A stretch of DNA of 64,000 bases, from contig JAUTDP010000006.1 of the NCBI GenBank assembly GCA_033439795.1, forward strand, positions 1,860,001-1,924,000, given 5' to 3'. Shown here piece after piece: positions 1 through 12,244 of the stretch. The position numbers were made by a program, and so were the translations under genes. The notes under the pieces are model-generated. The model did not search any database, was not told the origin of the DNA, and saw only the letters and a program-made list of their open reading frames with translations. Positions within the stretch are counted from its first letter, which is position 1, and each line of letters opens with the position of its first letter. The stretch comes from Sordaria brevicollis. Lineage: Eukaryota; Ascomycota; Sordariomycetes; Sordariales; Sordariaceae.

Positions 1-769
1 GGTGGGGACCTGGCCGGAGAAGACGACCATGGGAGTACCGTCGGCAAGGGCATCGGCCATGGGAGTGACGACGTTGGTGGCGCCGGGACCGGAGGTGACG
101 AGGACGACACCGGGCTTGCCAGAAGCACGGGCGTAACCCTCAGCCATGTGACCAGCACCTTGTTCGTGGCGGGGGAGGACGAAGTCGAAGTGGGGAGAGT
201 TGTAGATGGCATCGAAGACGGGGAGAATGGCACCGCCAGGATAGCCGAAGATGTGCTTGACGCCGTGTCTGAGCATCATCTCGTGGAAGATCTCACCACC
301 AGTCTTTCCGATAAAACTGCATTTTTGGATATCTTGTTAGCCCGGCCAAACAATGGCTGGCGCATTAGCTGTAGTAACAGGACGTCAAACATACGACTCG
401 TCCATGTCGGACTTGCGGCCGGCGAGAGGCTGAACATTGCTAGGTGTAGGCTCAGGCTGGAAGTTCTGGCTGGGAGTAGGTCTCGCCTCGCTGTGGTGGT
501 TGCGATATGTTAGCAATTGTTGTGTGTATTTCGGTTTTGTGGTAATGAGTCACCGGTATAGGGGTTGGGGCTACTCGGGGCAAGGGATGTGTTTTTTTTT
601 TGGAGGTATGGACATACGCGGCGGCGGTAGACTGATTCCTCGTTTGCACGGAGCGGCTTGTGAGAAGAACAGCGGCCCTCTGGGAGGCAGAGAGGGTGGT
701 ACGCTGGGAGATCTGTTGCGCCTCAGTCAACGCCTTCAAGGCGCGAGCGGCCTGACGTGATCGGAGCAT
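1..769 (-). CDS. Acetolactate synthase catalytic subunit, mitochondrial (5' part only)
   Basis: Thiamine-diphosphate enzyme making acetolactate or acetohydroxybutyrate, the first common step of valine and isoleucine synthesis; ortholog of yeast ILV2. Coding exons are 769-618, 490-395 and 316-1, and the gene continues past the window edge. Introns (617-491 and 394-317) have GTATGT donors and CAG acceptors, and the frame is preserved across both. Exon 1 encodes a basic, Ser/Ala-rich leader starting [19 protein letters not shown], typical of a mitochondrial transit peptide. Exon 3 carries the TPP-enzyme N-terminal domain: [26 protein letters not shown], and [18 protein letters not shown] containing the glutamate that activates the cofactor, then VTSGPGATN. 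The C-terminal domains are outside the window. Intron 1 holds a TGAGTCA element. The family call is very secure; the exact Neurospora locus name is left open. Confidence 0.95.
546..552. promoter_or_regulatory. TGAGTCA, CPC-1/Gcn4-type element inside intron 1 of the acetolactate synthase gene
   Basis: Exact match to the TGA(C/G)TCA half-palindrome bound by the fungal cross-pathway (general amino-acid) control factor. It sits within intron 1 of a branched-chain amino-acid gene, a pathway known to be under this control. A 7-mer is also expected by chance; other copies in the window, such as 2970-2976 and 35538-35544, have no such context. Confidence 0.35.
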
Positions 770-3457
770 CGCGGCCTTGTAGGAGGATATGAATATGGTG
801 GTGGTGGTAAAGGTTGATAGAAAGGGCTGCTACACGCGGGCGGCAGGGGGGAAACCACTAGCTATGTAACAGTGACTCTTTTTGTTAGAAAGGTGGAAGT
901 ATCGTCGGCTGAGGACGCAAGCAGCTATTAAAAATGGTGATTCCTGTAATACTAGGAAAACACCGGTGATGATGGATGGATTGATGGGATTGGCGAGGAA
1001 TGGGGAAGGAAGGAAGGGGGAGAAAGAAGAAGGACTCACAAGAAGGAAGAGGAGTGTCGGTGTTGATGAACAATGGATGATGGTCAGTGAGTGTAGCGAC
1101 TCTTTCCCACCAGCACAACTTCAGACCGAGACCGACCGGGAACCGGGAGCAATGTGAGTCGACAGCCGCTCAAAAATTTAATTCTGGCCGGCACGATAGT
1201 CATAGTGTGGGGTATTCTGGTCGCGACAGTCAGGCCGTTGTGGGGTTAGTAGGACCTATTGGGGGCGTTTCAGCCAATGGCAGGCCCCTGGATGGCTTAT
1301 TCCCGATTGCTGGCAATGTGTAGTGGCGATTTCGGAAGCAACCACTGCGGTGAACGAGCTTGTGATTGGTCTTGGGCTCTGCCGATTCCTTTGACCTTTT
1401 GGGCCATTTCTCATCTTTCCACTACGCAGAAGGCAATGGGAATTCGGCGTGGCGGTGGTGAATAGAAAAAGTCCAAAAGAAGCCTTGTTCCATCTTGAAG
1501 ACGCACTGTTTCGTCTTTGCCTTTAACAAAAAGTTACGAAACAGCCGGCTCCTTCTGACCGAGCCTCACCAAGACCCGTCATCCTTGTTTAGCTTCATCA
1601 CCTGGAGTGTATATAGCCTCCCCGGATCTCCACGCCTCTACTGTGTACTAACAAGACGGCAACTTTTGTTAATCTGAGTTGGTTCGTTGCTGTTGGGAGG
1701 ACACACACGACACTGACACAACGGGACGACCGACGGAAAGAAGGGTGCAGTTGTCCAAACTCATTCAGACGGGAGTTGGAGTCATCCAATATTGAATCCC
1801 GGCGGTGCAACCACATGCATCAGGCACGACTATGCAGGACAAGACACGGTCGAGGCCAATCACGATCGGCACCAAGAAAATCACAGGCGCGGCACTCTGC
1901 AACGGGAACGAGGCAACATTTGATGCGGTCCGATGTGTCTTTTTTTGCAAATTCGGGAATCTTGTCATGACCTCGGATGAAAGACTATGGTAAGAAGGCA
2001 TGTCGAACAACCTGGTAATTGATGATCATAATCGACAAGATTATCAACTCTCTTTTCACAATGTCATGACTCGCACATGGTCAATATTTAGTCCGAACAA
2101 CAATATGGTCGTGGCCTTGCATTCTTCATGTTTGTGTTTGTTCACCGTCCAGCCGTCCACGTATGTATTGAGCCAACAGCCCAACGCTACTGGTCCCCGT
2201 CTCCCTGCATTGGGCCATTGTGCTAGTGTGACACATGGCTAGCGAGCAGCCGCAAACTCGCAAATCCTCCAAGAGACAGCGAAGATTTGCGGGGCCTAGC
2301 CCTAAACCTTTCATTTTTTTCTCTCTTCAAACCCCCTTTGGTGGTTGTGAATAGCTTCATTTCTCCAACACTCTCAATGCCAATAAACAACAACATTTCA
2401 AATCGGTCTGCAATAGGAAAGTTCATTCCGACATCGGCTCCCCTATAATGTCACCGCCCATCAAGGTTCCTCTTTCGTCAAAGCCGAATTGACCAATCAT
2501 CAGAGTCAAATCAAAGTCGGAGTGCTACGTCCGATATCGCTCATACCACATTCCCCGCAAAATCCAGGTGGGGCCCACTTAATCCACCAACTCCACCGAT
2601 TCACGGATCTGATTCTGGATTTGCTTCCTTGTCCTTGTCAACGACTCGACGTCAAACCACCGAACGTCGAGCGAAGATGCACCGAAGGTTGTTTGCCGCC
2701 TCTTGGCCCTTCTTGAAGTCTTCCACACCAACGTTTTTGATAAGGTGGTCAAGATTGTGAAAGGGAGTCACAGTTGACACCGGCGATAAGACATGGCACC
2801 ACACCGTCCAGAGCCTAGCTGTGAGATTCGAGATCTGCTATGTCCGTCATGTCAAGCTGGGATGGTCTCTTCGGGACAATCACTCGTTCCACGCGATATG
2901 CAGTGGGTAGGGGAAGGTGATCCGTTCCGTCCCCTCGGGATGGCTCGACACTAACATTTTTTGAGAATGTGAGTCAACTTCTTCAGATCAAGCGTGATTC
3001 GACGGGCTGTCCTCTTTGGGTCCTGGGTTTGTCATTCGACTTGTCCTGAAGGGGAAGGTCGAGTGCCCTTGTCGTCAACATAAGAAGGGTTGGGACCTTA
3101 TCAGATGGCAATCGGCCGACGAGCACATCACGGTCAATATCTCACACCTTGGATATGCTCTGCACACGCATTTCAGGAATCGTCTTAAGGCTTCAAATCC
3201 GTTTCTGAGGAACTTGATGGCTGCAAGAACGTTCGAAGGACACTGGACGATGTGTCTAAGAATGAGACTCGCGTGTATCACTAACAGCTAGTATTCGAAC
3301 AAGATCTTGAAAAGAAACTAGACTAACATTTCATAAAGCTCGTTCATAACAATCATTAACTTATCGTAACATCCAAACATCAAACATTACCTTGCCCATA
3401 TCCAAACATTATACAAGGACACAACCAACCCTCCTCTTACAGGTATCCAGCACATAC
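770..3457. other. Intergenic: acetolactate synthase upstream region and 3' flank of the next gene
   Basis: No supportable gene. The open frames are short and not coding-like. It should hold the promoter and leader of the minus-strand acetolactate synthase gene (start codon at 767-769) and the 3' UTR of the minus-strand repeat-protein gene that stops at 3458. A TGAGTCA lies at 2970-2976. Confidence 0.6.
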
Positions 3458-6400
3458 TTAGCCACCAAGACCCAAGAGGCCACCGTTCTTCTTCTTGCCA
3501 GCACCAGTCAAGCTCTTGGTAACCGAACCAAGACCAAGACCCTCCAGCACGCGGTTGAGACCGAGAGTGCCCAAGAGGCCATCGACAAGACCACCAAGAC
3601 CGAGACCGCCCAACTGCAAGCCTCTGTTAGCACCACTCAACAAAGCAAGAAAATGACGCGTAGAGATATGAAGACCTACCAATCTACCAACAAGGTTGAG
3701 AACACCGCTCAAGAGCAAGCCGACAGCAGCCAAGATCTGGAAGAGCGGCTCGTTGAGAAGACCCCAGAGAGGGTTGAGCTCCTTCTTCGCATGCGGCATG
3801 TCCTCGAGCTTCTTCTTGGCGTTCTCGATGCACTGGGTAACGTCACCGGTGAGGTCCTTGAGGACTTCGGCCAGGTGGTACTCCTCGGGAGTGGCCTCGC
3901 GAGCAGCAGTCTTGTGCTTGGCGTTGGCGGCGATGCGGCCGTCGGGGTCGAGACCCTTGATGATGCCCTTGGCTTCGGTGAGAATGCGACCGCCTTCCTC
4001 GATCAAGGGACGGACTTCCCTGACGAGCGCCTCTTCGTCACGCTCATCCTCGGGAGTGCGTTCGGCCTTGTCGATTTTCTGTTGAGGAAGAGTGGCTGGT
4101 TAGTGTCTGGTAGGTAAGTGAACGAAGATATATGGAAAACTCACCTCAGTGATCATTTTGCAGATTGGACGAATCTTGTCGAGACACTGCTCGATGCAGA
4201 CAGCCATCTGGAGAGCCAGCTTCTTGTCCTTCTCGGCCTGCTCTCTCTTCTCCTTGTCCTCGGCAGACTCCTCGTCTCGAATATCTTCGAGCAGAGTGCA
4301 GTGGCCGATGACGGTGCCCTTGTAGTCGACAACGTCTCCGTCGTCGTCAATCTCCTTACCGGAGCAAGACTGCGGGTCGCCAGAAGTCAACTTGCCAATG
4401 ATGTTACCATCTTCATCGACAACGTTGCCCTCGCGGTTGACCTTGCGGCCAGACATGGGGTTCTTCTTCCTCTCGACCTCCTCGGGTGCCCAGCGCTCAG
4501 CGTGGCCGAGAACGTTGCCGTTCTTGTCAAGGACATCACCATCGTCATCAACAGGACGACCAAAGAGGACCTTGGGGTCACCGTTGACGAGACGACCGAC
4601 GATATCACCACCAGGAGTGACGATGGTACCATCCTTGGCAACGGTGCAGCCCTCAAGCTCAGAGAAAGGACCCTCCTTCATGCCCTCGCGCTCACCCTCA
4701 GGCACGAGATCGGCCTTGCCGAGGATGTCACCGCTCTCACTGAGGACGTTGCCGTTCTTATCGCACATGCGACCAACCATCCGCTTTACATCACCCTCCA
4801 CGACACGGCCATAGATAACTCCTGAGCCATCAACAACATTGCCGGCCTTGTTAACCCTCTTGCCGGCCAGGATGCTCTTGTCCACTTCCGGCTCAGGTTC
4901 AGGTTCCTCTTCGGGCTCTGGCTCCCAGCGCTCAGCACGGCCGATGACATTACCAGCCTTATCCATGATATCGCCATCGGCATCAACACTCTTGCCCCTG
5001 AGGACCTTCAGGTCACCCTCGATAACCTTCCCAATCCACTCGCCATTGCTCACGACCATACCATTTCCGTCAACCACGGCATCGGGGAAAGACTCGAAGG
5101 GTGCGGGCTCCTTGAGCATATCATCCCGCTCGCTGTCAGAAATCGGCTCGGCCTTGCCGATCACCTTGCCGTTGTCAGACCAAATGTCACCGTTCTCATC
5201 GACCTTCTTGCCGACAAGGTACTGCAGGATACCCGACACGACGCGGCCGACGATCTTGCCATCGGAGTCAATGACGTTACCGCCCTTGTTGACCTTGCCG
5301 CCCTTGAGGACCGAGAAGTCGAGATCCTCGGCGACAGTGACGGACTCGCCTGTGGGGGCAGTGCCCTCCTCACCGGTTTGCTCAGTTTCGCCGGTTTGGG
5401 TAGGTGCGGTGGCGGTGCGAGTGCCGTAGTCGTAGGTGGTGGTGCCCGTGCCGGTGTACTGGTCCATACCGGAGATTTCGTCCGAAGGGTGGGACGGCTG
5501 GGTCTGAGGCTGGGACTGGGTGGCGGTGCCGGTTTGCGTGGCAGTCTCGGTCGCGGAGTCACCTTCGGTGTACTCGGTTGGCGCCTCCTGAGACTTGTTT
5601 TGCGACTCGTCAAAGGTGACGGAGCGGGCGTACTGCCCCTGCTCGCCGGAGACCTCATCGCTGGGGTGCGAAGCAGTGGTCTGCTGCGTCTGGGTCTCTG
5701 GGACGGTAGCGGTGTACTCGCGGGGAGCAGTCTTGGCTTCGGTGGCGGTCTCATCAACTTGAGTAGTTTCCTGCTCGGTGCCAGAGACTTCATCGCCGGA
5801 GCGGGAAGCCTGAAGCTGGGACTCCAACTTTGACTGAGGCTGTGACTGAACCTCAGAAGTGCCGGTCTTGCCCGTCTTCTTGGTCGCGCCGGTCATGGTG
5901 GTACCAGCAGTCAAACCGTCCTTGGCCGACTGGAGGAAAGACTCGCGCGCTTCATCGGTAGGCTGGTCCTCGGAGGCTTTGTCGAGGGCCTCCTTGGCTT
6001 GCTCGGTGAGGAGCGATGTCTTGCCGGCAGAAGTTCCAGACTGTTGAGCCTCGGAGGGCGCAGACTCAGTCTTCTCACCCTCCTCGGTAGCAGGAATGGC
6101 AGAAGCGGCCTCGTCACCTTGAGTCTGAGCCTTGGACTCGGTCTCCTCAGTCTCATCATCACCGACATCAAAATCCGCTGGCTCTCTCGTCTGAGCCTCC
6201 AGCTCCGTCCTGGCGTCATCGCCCTCTCCCTCTACCTTCTCAAAGTCATCGCTGGAGGGCTTCTCTTCTCCTTCTTGATCCTTCATCTGGATCTCTCCCG
6301 ACTCCTCCTCAATGCCCTCGAGGTGCTGGTCACTCTGCTTCTGGTGGGTGTACTCACCACCCTCAGCGGACGACTCAGCCTCTTGGGAGTAGGACTCGGA

Positions 6401-6535
6401 GTCAGTGGCACCCTCATCTGGGACATGGGCGGAGCGGGGAGCAGAGGCGTCGGCCTGAGAGGTGGTGTCGGCAGTTTTGGCGCCCTTGGGCTGCTGAGCG
6501 CCGGGAGGAAGGGTCTTCTTGGCAATGTCGCTCAT
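3458..6535 (-). CDS. LEA-like protein with ten DUF3659-type half-repeats (981 aa)
   Basis: Function unknown. Exons are 6535-4145, 4078-3680 and 3613-3458; the 66-bp introns (4144-4079 and 3679-3614) both keep frame. Residues 1 to about 400 are disordered, rich in Glu, Ser, Thr and Gln with repeated PSDE(V/I)SG-like motifs. Residues about 405-750 hold five double units, each built from two halves of the type VNxxGNVVDxxGxxxGR and VDxDGDIxDxxGNVIGxAE, which is the DUF3659 pattern of fungal LEA-domain proteins. After this come a charged segment with Cys residues (QMAVCIEQCLDKIRPICKMI), a helical region near MIEEGGRILTEAKGIIKGL, and a Gly/Leu-rich hydrophobic C-terminus (GGLGLGGLVDGLLGTLGL). Such disordered, repeat-bearing proteins are often linked to stress protection or structural roles, but nothing here proves that. 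A shorter repeat protein lies at 9463-10851. Confidence 0.88.
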
Positions 6536-9462
6536 GATTGTGGTTGTGGTATGTTAATTGTGGGGTTGAAGGTAGGTTGTGACCATGCGGGTATAAAGGT
6601 AAGTGATATTAAGTTGCAATAATGGGGTTGTTATTGACAGTGGGTAAGGTAACGTTTGTTGTGTTGATCGGTGTTAAATGAAGCTATTCCAAGATAGCAG
6701 ATGTTATTTCCAGGACACAACTGAGACAAGGAGGTACGAGACTATTTGAACTCCTCAACCCTCCAGAAATCTTTTGTGATGCAGTCACTGCAATTCACGA
6801 AAGTTGGGATTGCAATATTCTGGACGTCATTGCGGTTTAACAAGTTACGTCACGGAGTTTCGAACAGTTTGTTGAGTCAGGTCTTTTTCTTCCCCTCCCG
6901 TTCCTTCCCTTCCCTACCTCACCACAGAAAGGCACCTTCCCCGGCTTCAGAGGTGAAGCAATGAGGTAAGGCAAGCATTATCCTTCCACACACATTCAAC
7001 TGCCATCTTTGCGGGCAGCCACTCGGGAGCAAGTGCGAGCCTACCTGAACGCCACACTTCAAGTTTCAACTTCTACCGAGCGTGGAAGGTGGTGTAAGTG
7101 GTGCACGAAACACCCAATCACATGACACCAATCGCCGTGATGTAGGTACGGCATCGCTCGCCAAAGGCTTGGAGTGCAAGCAACAAGAGAAAATAAATGC
7201 CAAGGAAGGGAGATGGGCAATGGATTGCTCGAGCGAGGCGGACATGGTGTGGGTCCAACAACGTGGGAAGGAAAAATTCATCATCAGAGGAACATCACTC
7301 ATGGTGGTGTGGTTGGAAGGGAAAGAACGAGTTGCCTCCTTCCTTTCGAGTGCTTCGAAGCATGACGGATGTCTTGGCAACGGTGGTCGTGCCTGCCTAT
7401 CGATTCTATGGACCTTCTACGAGAGGCATAGGGAAATGCAAGAGTGCTTGTCAACATCGGACGAGGAAGGCGAGGCAGGAGATGATCATCGGAATGGGCT
7501 GAGAATGAGGGATCGACTTTCTGTCCCCGAGATATTGGTGGAGTCTTGAAAGACTGCGTAAAAGAAAGCATGACAGAAACCACTGATCAACGAGAACTGA
7601 AAGAAAAGGTTCGAGACCTCGAGGTCCCTGGCATGGTCTAACCGCAGCCGCGCGGTCATACAGAGGATGACTTCATCGGTTCAAGTTGTCAACCCCTTTC
7701 AGCGGGTTACCTCCCGCCTTCCCCATATCTTTCATGGGCTTTTGGAATTCCACGAGGGAGGAAAACGGAGCATGAAGAATGACGGAGGGAAGCCCACAAC
7801 TTGACAGGCATACACCTTCTACCTTCGTTGACACTCAGATACTTGGGGAACTGTCCGGGATGATCCACGTAAGTGGGTTACACATGTCGTTGACTGAGGA
7901 TATCAGCGGCTTGTGCTGGGCTGGAAGAGTTGGAGAAGCATCCCAGGTACCTCTCCCATTGGACCTGATGTATTCTTTTCTTGACTGGCGGCTGTGAACT
8001 GCCTGTCGTCGAGTATCGTGAAGTTACGACTATACCTCACGATCAGCACCGCCCTACACTTAGATGGAAGATCAAATGTTCTCGACGCCCGTTTCACATA
8101 GACTGTGGCTTGAAGCTCTTCTATCATCGTGGCAAAGTTGAGCCTTGTTTGCAAACAGCTTCCAGCTCTAAGCTCTTGTCAAAGCTGCGGCGTAACGGCT
8201 TTCATCACGCCGTTGGCGTTGAGACACGAGTGAGTGAGACATAGTCAAAGGCACCTTAACGTCATGTCACCTTGAATTAGATTATTCTCCGCCATGGTTG
8301 GCGAGACAGTAAAGATGTATCGAAGTATCTGTCTGCTGTCGGTCGGGGACTGGAAGTTGGTCTCTTCGGCCCGTTACCTAGTATGTTCCACGGGCCCCCC
8401 CTTCATCGGTTTGTTGGTTGGTGCGCCTGTCCGACTCTGAAACAAGTTATGATGTCCCTCTTGTAACTGGGGATATGGGCATATGGTACGATAATATGTC
8501 GATCTTCTTACGAGCCTTACATACAAGCCTTACGAGAGGGGCCAACGGAGTTGACTTCTATTTGTGTAACATCCCGTGGTTATAAGTGGGCAGGTGGGTA
8601 AGAGGTTGCGTGGACAGAGTGGACAACAGAGAACGAAGACGATGGAGGCGAATCAAAAGCGGGAGCTAAACGTAAACAGGTTAAAGAACGTCCACGGCGG
8701 AGTGGACGTACCTGAAAATACGTGAAGAAGGAAAACGTGGGACGATGAAAACGTGGAGGGCGTGGAGATATCAGAACCAGGGCCTGGTAATTCTCCGAAA
8801 ATCAAGGCTACGATGGGTACCACCTCAGTTAACGGCCTGGTGGTTTAGTTCCCGCACACCCACCTTGTCTTCACCCTGTCTTTTGTTTCTTTTTCGTTGC
8901 AGAATAGGAGTTCTAGTCCTCTTCCAGAAAACCTGATTTCTTGCGGGTGTGGCTTCGCGGGAAAAGTTGACTGGATGAGTGGGTGGCTTACGGAGGGGAA
9001 GGAGGGAAGAGGGGGGGGCTCGAAAACTTGGTCTCGCTTGCCTTCTTTTTTCCGTTCCATGTTCCAGGCTTTAGATCTGATCTTGATTTCATTTCTTGGC
9101 TTCTCCCAGGTCTCCGCCTCCGCCAGGGTCCAACTTTCGAACGGAGTTTCCCCCGCGGTTCCTTGTCTTCACCGTGGCATAAACGGACGCTTTCTCTCTT
9201 TCTGGAAGGTGATCTGAGAAAAGAAAGTGGAAGGGCGGAAGAGAATGCCCATCGCCTTATACTACTATTTTTACCTGTTTTCGCTCCATCCTCCGTTTTC
9301 CTGACGGTTAGCAGACCAGCTTTGATATTATCCGTGGGTAACGGCAGATATTATTCCGTCCTTACACCAGAATTACACATTTTTTCTTCGACTGAAATAT
9401 TATCTTCCCTTCTTTGAAACTTCCAAAACGCCTGCTATCTTCCTTTCAATGCTTCAGAAACT
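6536..9462. other. Intergenic between the two DUF3659 genes
   Basis: Contains the promoter and leader of the large repeat-protein gene (first ~400 bases above 6535) and the 3' flank of the smaller one. A 155-codon plus-strand open frame at 7082-7549 has no coding-like codon use or recognisable motif. Nothing else is supportable. Confidence 0.55.
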
Positions 9463-10851
9463 CTAAGAAAACGAGATATTCGGCTTCAACTGCTGCCCAT
9501 TACTCCCAAACACAGTAGGGATCCGAATCGTCAACTGGATCCCTTCCGTCGTGGATTTCACATCCAAGAAAATATCCGACGGGCTCTCCCCCGGATTCTC
9601 CTTTCTCCACGCCGCAGCATTTGCCCTCCTCTCTTCTTCCGTTCTTCTTGGCGGTCTTGACTGTTCCCTCGATGGCTGCTGTGGCTGCTCTTCTTCTTCT
9701 TCTTCCTCCTCCTGCCCATCCCCATTCTCCTCATCTTCATCAGCCTCCTCATACTGCGGTTGCGGCACAGGTATTCCCCCATCTTCCCCATCTTCTTCTT
9801 TTTGCCTCTCTTTCCCCTTCCCCTTCTTCTTTTGCTCTTCCTGTTCCTGCCTCTCCCTATGCATCGGGTTATTCTTATCCAAAAACTTCCCCACCACATT
9901 CCCCTGCGCATCCAAAATATTCCCTTCGTGATCTACCATCAACGCGGCCTTATTGCGACTCATTACCTCGGCCAGACTCATCATTGGTTTCGGCCCTCCT
10001 GCCCCAGAAGCAGCAGCAGCAGCAGCTTTCTTCCCAACCTCAACATCAGCCACATACCCCAACAACTCCCCTTCATCACCCAAGATATCCCCCTGGCTGT
10101 TGGATACCTGTCTCCCCACAATCGAGGGAAGATCTCCGCCCGCGCGAGCGAGGATCGTGCCTGTTGACGGGTCGATGATGTCCCCATACTCGTCGACGGG
10201 CTTGCCCTTGAGGTAGGACCCGATGAAGGCGGGTAATTGCGGGCGTGAATCAGCGGAAACGGAGATACCGCCCTTTTCGCTGTTGCTCCGCGAAGAAGAA
10301 GACAGTTTGGGGATACTCCCTATGGGACCGATTTTGCCTATGGGCGCGACGTAGGCTGGGTCGCCCGGTAATGTTTTCTTCTTTTTGGCGGCTGATGCTG
10401 ATGACTGTCTTGGCGGTGGAGGTGGTGGTTGTCGTTCTGGTGATTGTGGTAACGACTGTGAATGTGCTGGTCGCGGTCGTGAGTAATTTGGTGGTGAGCG
10501 TGGTGGTGGTGATGATGTTGGTTGTGACTGCGGCGCGTCGGCGATGTCCTCGATTTTGACATCGTCACTTCCACTTTCATTGGCGTTGTTGTCGTCGCAT
10601 TCTTCATCTTCATCAACGTAGTCGATTACTCCATCGTCCCCGCGCGTCGAGCGCTCGTCGCTGGCGAAGCCGCCGCCGCGGGAAGTAGCTGTAGACGGCC
10701 GAGGACGCGATGAAGAAGCCCCAGCCGCCGCCCCGTCCCTACTCTCTCGAGCGGAGGAGATGGACGGAGCGGCTTGCTGACCGCCGCCGCCGCCGCCCGC
10801 CGTGGTGGTGCTGTCGCGATCGGACTGCGAAGAAGAGAATTTCGAGGTCAT
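9463..10851 (-). CDS. DUF3659-type repeat protein (462 aa), paralogous in domain to the gene at 3458-6535
   Basis: Function unknown; single exon. The frame is open back to 11256, but I start at the ATG at 10849-10851 (MTSKFSSSQSDRDSTTT) because the upstream part is not coding-like. Residues 1-200 are disordered: poly-Gly, Ser/Arg and Pro stretches plus an acidic patch (DYVDEDEECDDNNANESG). Residues about 210-320 hold three DUF3659-like half-units: LKGKPVDEYGDIIDPSTG, VGRQVSNSQGDILGDEGELL and MVDHEGNILDAQGNVVGKF. A charged Glu/Gln/Lys region follows (poly-Glu near residue 390), then a short ordered end with DIFLDVKSTTEGIQLTIRIP. It shares the repeat with its neighbour but lacks the hydrophobic C-terminus. 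Possible role in the same process is inference from proximity and domain sharing. Confidence 0.83.
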   Translation of the reverse strand: MTSKFSSSQSDRDSTTTAGGGGGGQQAAPSISSARESRDGAAAGASSSRPRPSTATSRGGGFASDERSTRGDDGVIDYVDEDEECDDNNANESGSDDVKIEDIADAPQSQPTSSPPPRSPPNYSRPRPAHSQSLPQSPERQPPPPPPRQSSASAAKKKKTLPGDPAYVAPIGKIGPIGSIPKLSSSSRSNSEKGGISVSADSRPQLPAFIGSYLKGKPVDEYGDIIDPSTGTILARAGGDLPSIVGRQVSNSQGDILGDEGELLGYVADVEVGKKAAAAAASGAGGPKPMMSLAEVMSRNKAALMVDHEGNILDAQGNVVGKFLDKNNPMHRERQEQEEQKKKGKGKERQKEEDGEDGGIPVPQPQYEEADEDEENGDGQEEEEEEEEQPQQPSREQSRPPRRTEEERRANAAAWRKENPGESPSDIFLDVKSTTEGIQLTIRIPTVFGSNGQQLKPNISFS

Positions 10852-12207
10852 GCTACGGTGTAGCTGACTTAAAAGCTTGTTCTTCCTGGACCAAGCCAGC
10901 TTGCTTAGGATCCGGAGACGTTTCCGTAGCTGGATGAGGAATCTACTAAGCGGGCACAGACAGCGATCCTCCACCAGGACCAGGCCGTGGGCTAAGGCAG
11001 TGTAGACGCTATGCACGACTATACCGCTAGCGGCTGTGCGTGGTTTGTAGTAGTGAATGTATGGATGTGCTTGAAGATGTGGATGCCGTTGTGGTGGGTA
11101 TCTTTTCCTCGGTTGTAGCAGTAACATTAACAGCAAGGCAGAACAGAGTCCTTTCCGCAAAGTCAGCAGCAAACTGGCAGGACGGGAAGCAATGCCCAGC
11201 AGGCGGTCCGAGTTTCGAAACACACGCTCAGTGGAAGGCCAATTCGGTTCAGTCACTGTCAGCCGCCACGCCTCTGCTACCTAACGCCCACGCGCCCAGA
11301 CGTTGGCAATGCTATGTAAGGTGGCCTTCCCTCAGATTTGGAGAAGGAGGGGTAACAGCTACAGGCTGGTGAACCTGAAGCAACGGAAACCCTGGTTAGA
11401 ATTTCCTTGAGGGCCGAGATTCCAGGGGCAAGGATGCCGTTGATGGTGGGTGGTGGTGGTGAGGGGTGAAGTAGTTGGGGTACCGTCCTGTAGGTACGAT
11501 AGGCGTTTGCGCGTCTGTCCTCTCCGTTAGGTCGTCGTCTTCTGCCGTTCGTGCTGTACGAATTCAAAGTCGCTGGCTGCGAGGTTCCTGACTGTGAATG
11601 AACGTACGATGGTTTTTCTTGGAGTTGGAGGGGGGAATATGGTACGATGGTTGCGCTTAACGAAGACGCGCTGCCTTGCTTCGGCCAAGATCATGACATC
11701 ACACTAAACTTGATGTGGTAGCTATGGCTGTCTCTTGGTGGTTGTCAGCGGAGTGGTTGGTGTGGACATCTTGGCTGGTTTCTGTTTGGTGAGAATTAGG
11801 CCGGCCCGTTAGATGAGACTTGTTAGTGTCGAGAAAGATGCTGGACGCGATGTCTACTTTGCTCGCCGGATGGCTAAATTTAGAGCCTTTAAGAAATGGT
11901 TCTTGAAGCTTCAAAAGGGCAAGACCTTCAGCTCCTCGAAGTCTCTATCATCTCAGCGGAATTAGCTCAAAATTCCTCGAATTTGAGAGGGCGAAAGTCA
12001 ACTCCTAACAGATCCCAACACGACACCCCGGAAGATGGTGTTGCGGCCCACCTTTTAGCGAGCAGCAAGAAACAGGTTTCTGTCGCCGTCCATTCTCCTG
12101 CCTGAAACACCCTAGCGGAATCCCCCAGAGTCCAGGTCCGTCAGCGAGAGAATTTTCGACGTCCGGGATCAAGAGATGATATCCCACGATGTATCTCTCA
12201 GGGTTTG

Positions 12208-12244
<37 letters not shown>

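Noticed and set aside
7082..7549. 155-codon plus-strand open frame
   Set aside because: No motif, poor codon use and no promoter or splice support; treated as chance.
7600..7640. GGTTCGAGACC, a tRNA B-box-like sequence
   Set aside because: The flanks do not pair as a T-arm and no A box or acceptor stem is present.
10852..11256. N-terminal extension of the 462-aa DUF3659 protein by 135 residues
   Set aside because: The extension is an open frame without coding-like codon use; the ATG at 10851 is followed by the disordered Ser-rich start typical of such proteins.
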